Source: Malania oleifera (Eukaryota > Streptophyta > Magnoliopsida > Santalales > Ximeniaceae). From it: a stretch of 64,000 bases of DNA. The position numbers and the translations under genes are program-made. Within the stretch, counting starts at the first letter, position 1. Each line of letters begins with the position of its first letter. The notes beneath the pieces were generated by a model. The model saw only the letters and a list, made by a program, of their open reading frames with translations. It was not told the DNA's origin and ran no database searches. Location of the stretch: the NCBI RefSeq assembly GCF_029873635.1, contig NC_080418.1, positions 13,929,562 through 13,993,561 on the forward strand. Direction: 5' to 3'. Below are positions 57,143 to 64,000 of the stretch, in pieces.

Positions 57143-59626
57143 TGGTATCGGAGTTTGTGACGTGACAGATGATTTATGGATTATTGTGTATACATAAAAA
57201 AATTGAATGAAAAATCAAGGCGTCACAGAAGATCTATTTTATCTCAACAAAGTTTTAAAAAAGAAAGTATGAAGTAATCATTAATCTTTGAATCCAAGAA
57301 CTATCTATTTCAAATTAATTTTATTCATGTGTTGTTAGCGACAAACCCACATATATCCCAAAGACCACCACTAAAATTTTCTTGAAAGTAAAGATAGATC
57401 TTTGGTGAGTTCGGAAGATGCCCCACAAAAAAAAAAAACCTTATTTGGTCCCATTATTCAAAGTAACAAACATGATCGGGACTTTAGACTTTATAATAGA
57501 TGTTGTTGTTTAAAAAAAATATTACTATTGTTAAATGAGAATGTATGTGTTTTTCTTGAACTACTTGTCATGGAAAATATGAATATATATATGCTTTACT
57601 ATTTTTTATACTTTTTGTCCTTACTGATGAAAATTTATGGATCCACCATTATAGTATTACAGTGGTTGTTTCATTAGAACTTACAACAGAGAACTATGTG
57701 TAAAATTAAAATTTTTTATTAGTAGAACTAGTAGGTATACACTTATCATTCAAAAAAATAATAACTAGCCAGTATATACATTGCACATAGTCAAATCAAT
57801 TTATGAGTTAATTCAAAATAATTGATTATTTAAGTCCTAACCATGTTTTATGACATTAAATAAAGATTTGGTGTATGTAAGTGACGTGTTTCGACTCAAT
57901 AAGGCAACGAGAAAAAAAATAATGAAAAAATTAAAAACAAAAGCAATTGGTTGGGGAATTTTGGTTGAGAGGCTATGTTTGTTTGAATTAGTTCATTAAA
58001 TAAGTAAATCAAGGTCCACCCAGGTCGAACTCACAACATCTTGGGGCAGTATTTGGTGCGGGATCTGCCTCCACCGCCACAATTGTTGCCACCAATAGTG
58101 TAAGTTTCCTAATTCTACCATGGGTGTGATGATTTACATTACGGAGAGAGATCTTTGGTTCAAGTCTAGGATGACCAAGTTGCACTAAGGAAAAGAATAG
58201 AAAAAACACTTGACTCCTTTGTGCAGTCATGCATGCTCTACTTGGTTCGTGAGGATATAGCACAGTTTGGCTTCTGGTGGGTCAAGTTCTTGTGTTGTCG
58301 GTTTCTTGGATAATCTACTAATTGATAGTGATAGTCGAGTTAATTTTTCATCCTCAATAAATAAAGAAATAAAACCATTTTTACAAACTAAAAATGTTGT
58401 CATCTATCCAATTGCAACACTCACACCCTCCACATACTTACTAATTGGCTTAAAATTGTTACAAAGATATCAACTCTTAGTCAAAAGATCTTCAACGTCC
58501 ATGTCATCCCCATTATAAGAGTTTTGGCTCTAGTAAACAATTACTTGCTATGACTAAATTTGCAGAGTTAAAATTTTTTTTTATTTATAAAAAAATAAAA
58601 AACAATTAGAACTTCAGTTTTGGGAATGAAAAAATCGCTAATAGCACTCTCCAATTTGCAACTGACACGTGATCTCTTGTGCCATACAAATCCAAGCCTC
58701 GACAAGTACAATTATGTCATATCATCATAGCAAACCAAGGAAAATAGTTTTAAGGACAAAAAAACAGGTACCTTCTCTAAAATTTAATAAAAAATACTAA
58801 TATTTTCTAAGGATTTCATAGATCTCTTCTACAGTTTTAAGAACTTCACAAACCTGTTTGAAACTTGTCAAAAAGATAAACACTATCCTTATATTTTGTA
58901 AAAATAAAAATCTTTTGAAAGATACAAGTACTTCAAAAATCAAATATCATAAAACTTTCATGAAGACTTTAAAACCTAGAAGAAAATTTGCATCTTTTTA
59001 CCAAACTTAGAAAATTTGGTGTCTTTTACTTTAATTTCTTTACAATGGCCAACATAGAAAATTTTAAAATTTTCCTTGATCAACTTAGTAATTATATTTT
59101 TTAGGGTTTTACTCCACCCTCAGATACATGAGTTCCAATTAAAAATCAACAAGAAATGAAGCCATTGAAGGTGGCCTGCCGGTAATCAATTTCAATGCAC
59201 CAAGCAACGGCCTTCTTATCAATCAAGTTTGGCAGCAAAAGAACACAACACTATAATCCCCCACTCTTCCGTGCCCTAAGGTCATCTGTCAGTCCAATGG
59301 CAAGGGACCTAATCATTTCCCCAATATGCCCATCCACACTCCCTTGTAAGAAAATGAGAAAAAAAAAACTACAATAACACATAATCAGATAATGTTTGCA
59401 GTGATTCAAGCCAATCCTTTGACCAATGTTCTCTCTCTCTCCCTCCCTCTCACCCACCAAACAGGGGCACAGAATAATAAAAAAGGATGCTGATTAAAAA
59501 CATAACAAAAATGATTCGACATCAACCTTAAGGACATGTAAAGTAGAAAAGAAGGAAAACAGAGCTGCTATTGATCAGTTCTAGGTCTTGCCTATAAATG
59601 ACAACTGGGGTAAGATGAAAATTCCT
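57143..59626. other. Intergenic, between the nest and the MBD gene
   Basis: It begins with a primer-binding-like sequence, TGGTATCGGAG (57143-57153), but no Gypsy internal region follows. Short frames occur (for example 57402-57677 plus and 58009-58263 minus) without recognisable motifs. A GGTTCAAGTCTAGG word near 58158 resembles a tRNA B box but has no convincing partner. The last part (about 59400-59626) should contain the 3' untranslated region of the MBD gene. Confidence 0.5.
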
Positions 59627-62600
59627 TCAGAACATGGAGCCATCACTGCGTCCTTTAGATGCGACAGATTCGAATGCAGCAGCCCACTCAAGCTTACTGG
59701 ATTCAGGCACCCTCTCATCAGCATCACCAATGAAGGGAGTCCATGACCCCTCAGAAGCATCTCCCAGCACCCATCTCACCTTTGCTGGCACATTCGCAAA
59801 ATCAAAGTTGAGAGCCACCTTGCGCTTCTTCCCCTTTGAACCAGATCCCTTCTTTTTATGGGTACTTGGGGTATCCTGAGACTGGAGAAGCGATTTAACC
59901 ACATTAAAGAAAAATTAAGTTTAAATGTGAAGAACATTAAAATATAGAAAGGGAGGAAAAAGCTACGCTCCAAACTCACGGGAGTATCAACATCAGGACC
60001 CTCCTTTAATTTCTTTTTGCGTTTGGTTCCATTTTCCAGAAAGTAAAACACTTCTTTCTTGGACCGGAACCGATACCCTGAAACTGGATCAACGTAATAC
60101 TGCACACAACCAACACAACTTAGGCAGTCTGTGATGTCCCAAGGAACCGGAACTGTTCCATGCTAGCATTAAGGCTCATAATATAGAAAACAAATAGACA
60201 TTTAAAATGTTGAATTGAACTGTTTCATTCCCATGAATATCCAAAGATCTCTAGTACACTTCCCTGTGTAAGCCATATTGCAGCCAACTTCACTCATCTA
60301 TATTAATAATACTCATTTGGACCAATGAGGAAAATCCAGCACGGTTCTCCTTTTAATTTGTTGTCAGATTCAAAATTGCCAGTCAACTACAGTCATATCA
60401 GCAGATAAAAAGTTTGAACTCCATATAAGTTAAATAATTCAAAGTATAAATTGATCTAAAATCACTAAAACAAAAAGAAATAGAGAACACAGCCTAATCT
60501 CCACTCATATCATGGCTTTGGTGAAATACTGCAGTACTTTACCTTTCAAGCTTGTTCATACTATTGGCTAGAGCACCAGAGTGCAGAGTGTGACTAAAGT
60601 AAGGGAACATTTTTTAATTTTCCAGCATAAAATATTAGTTATTCTCAGGGGTGGAGTAAAGCACACGCATAAACGTAGGTTCACACTTAGAAAGGGTGGA
60701 CACTTGGCCAAAAAAAGTGAGGCAACATGCAATGATGATTCATTGATTGGTCTGAACAATAAACATTTAACCAGCACCTCAAGAGTGATTTGCTCATGTT
60801 CTTGCGAATAAAGAAAGGTCTACGAAACCAAACGTTCAGAACTACTTGCAACAAATCAAGAATTCTAAGATGATATGAGATTTTAACAATGATTAATTGA
60901 ACTGGTCCGAAACGTGTCAGCAACTTAATTGTGACCAAGAATGGCAATGGTGAATAGCACTAGCCAGATTGAAGAACTGATTAAAAGGCAGAGGAGTCAA
61001 AACTCATTTAACTCTTAATAGCTATACGAATCCTTCTTAATCAATCCACTCTTTCAAGAATTTGAATTAGTTGAATTTGACTAATCACACTGATCTATGT
61101 AACCCACCTCAACTCATAACCATTACCATTAACAAAGCAACAGTACAATTTTTGTAAGTAAATCCAATTAATAAAGCTCATTTTTGCCCTCTATATCAAA
61201 ACAGTAAATTATAGCAATACTTATCATATTCTGACTTCTTTTATTTATTTGGCCACAAATTTTTTGAATAATTCAGAATTTTTATGGCCCGTAGTTGAAT
61301 AATAAGAAACTAGTTAACTAACGCTGACTGCAGATTTAACAAGTCAAACATTATTGGATTCATGCAACCACTGACAATAGCTACAAGACATCTCAATACT
61401 AACAATAGATAATACAAAAATACATACATACATACATACACACACACATCTGTATGTGTGTTATCGCAACATTCCCTCCATTATTTTTCAGTGGAACTCC
61501 TCACTGGGGATGGCAGGATGACGGTGCACCCCCCTCCCCCCCAATCCTCCTCTCAAATGAATTTCCAAAAAAAAAAAAGACCTTTTTTGTTTGTGAAATA
61601 CACTGTATATTATTAATGGTAAAACTCGCTAACTAATAAAAATATAATTAGTAATTAAATTTTAGATTAACATTTTACAATAATCAAGGAAGGTGAGCAC
61701 TGGGTACAGGTTAAATTGCCATCCAAACTACCAGCTGTAATCCATTTCTCAGGGCCTCACTTTTTTGCCCTTGAAATAATTCATTACATTGATTCATTCT
61801 TTGCAATAGTAGCAAAGCTCCTCCACTACTACTTGTGAGCAAATATTTTAAACAAATTATCATGATGACAGGATCGACTTCTCTTGTCTTCCAACATTAT
61901 TTGTATTGCATTCCAATTCTTTAAAGGATCAATTGTGTTTCACATCTTAAAAGTTTATCTTGCTTCTCTCTCTAGCAGTTGGACTTTGCTTTTCCTCTTT
62001 GAAAATCAGGACTTGAAATTTTTTGAAAAATTACCACAGATGAAGATATGGAATTCTAGAAGAGCTCCTTCTCTAATCTCATTGCAAAGCAACGAATAAC
62101 TCCTTTTTTGAAAGGCTGCAGTTTCCAACAAATTACTCCTTTCACAACACTAGGTTACAGGTAGTTAAGTTCTAAGTTAGATGAAACCTTGTGCTGATAT
62201 TGATAGCTGCAGTTTCCAAAAAATTACTCCTTTTAGATTAATATAAAATTACTCCTTTTAGATTAATATGTATGGCCAAAAAAAAAAAAAAATGGACATA
62301 GTGCACGCTTAAAGGGGGCTAAAGCTAACTAAAACAACAGCTCCATCCTATATAACCACAAACCACATGGCCTGGGAAATGCAACAAACCTAATAAATCC
62401 TTTGGTTCATTTGGATCTAACTGGTTGACTGGTTGGGAGTAAAGGATATGCTTTGAGTCCAACAAAGAAACTTGTTCAGTAAGGTCTAATTAGTTTGTGC
62501 TGCAAGTATATCTTGCCAAACTTGGAAAATATATAGAAACTCATATCTTCAGCTTGCCTGATCGTCCCTCATTAGCACCCATACTGAAATGAGGTTCACT

Positions 62601-64000
62601 AACCAGCAGACTGATTCTTGTAGAGCAGAGTACCATAGTAGCTTTCTTAATGTGTAAAAAAGCAGGTCACACTAAATTAAATAAAATGATTCATTCAGGA
62701 TGAGCAACCACATATTCAAAGCCTACTTGATCTCCACATAAACACATCAATCAAGATTTCAGATATATTAAAGAATGGTTCCAAATTTTAAAAGCGCAGA
62801 ATTCAAGGAATAGAAAGAATTAATCAAATTAATCAAGAGTTCTGCAAAGAATCATGCACCCAATTCATTTGGCAAGACTATAGCAGCAATCCACTTCTAC
62901 AAGAAATTATTAGATTCAGTGGCCTAATTGCATAATATTTTATATCACCGATCACATCTTTACACTTTGGTTGGTTTTCAAGCACTCGTTATCCATTTCA
63001 GTCAAACTATGTTACAGCCAGTCACAATCCAAGGATTTTATTGACTGTATATAAACCCTAAAGCCCAAAGCCTAAACCCAACTGCTGGCCGCATCTGTAT
63101 TGTAAACATGCAGTTCCAAAAAATAAACCAGCCAAAAACATACTTCAAACATTTCAATATGTTTATTGCTACAAGTAGCACATAGAAATTTCTCCCTAAA
63201 AGATAAAAAATACATAACCACATATAATCAAAACAAAAGAAATGCCAAAAGAGACAGAGCGTTGATAATGTGAAGGCACTTTTCTCTGCTAAAGCAGAAA
63301 ACTGAGCAGGTTTTAGATATTAAAGGCGAGAAAACTGCTTTTTCAAAACCTCTCAACCCAAGAAAAGAAAGTGCTTCGAGCATTCAAATCACACAAGATT
63401 GGGTGAATACATGACGACAAGCAAGAGAGTTTAACGGAAGAACATATGAAACTGACCAATCAAAGGGAGAAAAAGAAGCGCACTAATCGTGGATGGAGAG
63501 AAAAAACAAAGTCCAAGTGCGAACGATGAGTAGAGAAGATCAAAAAATGAAATTAGTAAGAAAAAAAAAAAGATTCCTATTTAAGAAAAACAAAAACTAA
63601 CAAACCACGGTAATAAACAATCTAATTATACTTACTTTTCCTTAATTTTCTCGGTACAATTAATAGAATTTTGCACAAAAAAATAGGTAACTATAATTGG
63701 GGGTTTCAGACTATCAGGGCTTGGGAGGGGATACCTTATCTACTAATCCAGCAGTAGCACCGGAGCTCCGAACTCTATCCTCCACAGTCCAACCTGGTGG
63801 CAACCAGCTTGGAGTTTCCGACGACGTTGCGGCCGTCGCTTGATCCGACCCTCTCTTCCTCTTGGATCGGCTCTGGGGCTCCATCGGAGACTCGGTGGGC
63901 TCCGTCATACGCACCGGCGACGGCGTCCTCGCCACGTCTGTACAATTCGAACTCCCGGAGACAGTAGCCGCCGTGCCGTTATGGGAAGAACGGCGCAAAT
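59627..64000 (-). CDS. Methyl-CpG-binding-domain protein, MBD5/6-like (5' end uncertain)
   Basis: Three exons are read leftward: exon 1 64000-63735 (donor AAG|GTATCC), exon 2 60099-59980 (acceptor GTGTGCAG|TAT, donor CCC|GTGAGT) and exon 3 59881-59627 (acceptor TCTCCAG|TCT, stop TGA). All junctions keep the frame. The methyl-CpG-binding domain spans exons 1 and 2: WLPPGWTVEDRVRSSGATAG, then VDK, joined to YYVDPVSGYRFRSKKEV. It keeps the Asp, Tyr and Arg expected to contact methyl-CpG (VDKYY and FRSK). Exon 3 ends with a plant MBD5/6-type region (FDFANVPAKVRWVL, then WTPFI and LEWAAAFESV). Lysine/arginine runs (KRKKKLK, KKKGSGSKGKKRK) suggest nuclear import. Such proteins read CG methylation and help silence genes and transposons. 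The first ATG in view is 63908 (182-residue product), but the frame is open to the window edge, so a longer N-terminus is possible. Confidence 0.9.
60100..63734 (-). other. Large first intron of the MBD gene
   Basis: 3635 bp between exon 1 and exon 2, with GT and AG ends on the minus strand. It is AT-rich, with an ATAC/AC microsatellite near 61420-61450 and several short homopolymer runs. I see no nested gene or well-bounded transposon. The frames here are short and lack motifs. Confidence 0.75.

Noticed and set aside
58100-58180. tRNA gene or tRNA-derived SINE (B-box-like GGTTCAAGTCTAGG)
   Set aside because: No cloverleaf could be formed and no convincing A box or TSD was seen.

Overview
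This is a plant nuclear window, most likely from a eudicot. The evidence is AT-rich intergenic DNA, two plant-type protein genes, and LTR retrotransposons of plant lineages (Sirevirus-type Copia, Tekay-like chromovirus Gypsy). Nothing points to a bacterium, virus or organelle. I cannot name the species.

Host genes are few. A pentatricopeptide-repeat (PPR) protein gene lies at 24320-26008 on the minus strand, apparently as one exon. A methyl-CpG-binding-domain protein gene of MBD5/6 type lies at 59627-64000 on the minus strand. Three exons are visible, the first intron is about 3.6 kb, and its 5' end may run past the right edge.

The rest is mostly transposable elements, resolved here by target-site duplications (TSDs). 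Left part (1-22 kb): a Sirevirus-like LTR at the left edge; a probable TRIM; solo LTR A (7386-9283, TSD CAAAG); a hAT-like non-autonomous element (9819-10701, 8-bp TSD); an RTE-type LINE (about 11226-17260) split by a deleted LTR element (13446-17176, TSD CCCTC), which is itself split by solo LTR B (13874-15809, TSD GGAAC) and carries a 106-bp LINE tail with a 15-bp TSD; an old LTR element split by a deleted Copia (18850-20642); and a hAT-like MITE (21313-21965).

The centre (30-57 kb) is a four-level nest. A decayed Gypsy element has its LTR (33691-57142) split by a Sirevirus (34855-55535, minus strand, TSD ATATA). The Sirevirus gag is split by a chromodomain Gypsy (41218-52160, TSD ATTTT). 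The gag of that Gypsy is split by a solo Gypsy LTR (43607-45962, TSD CAGTG).

Main observations: clusters of short palindromic boxes sit just upstream of the TATA box in LTRs of both superfamilies; two potential stem-loop blocks are shared between otherwise different Gypsy LTRs; premature stops in the inner Gypsy pol are mostly TAG within one intact frame, as expected from decay of methylated CAG; and the inner (younger) Gypsy has more diverged LTRs than its older Sirevirus host. I found no convincing new gene system. The novelty is in LTR architecture.
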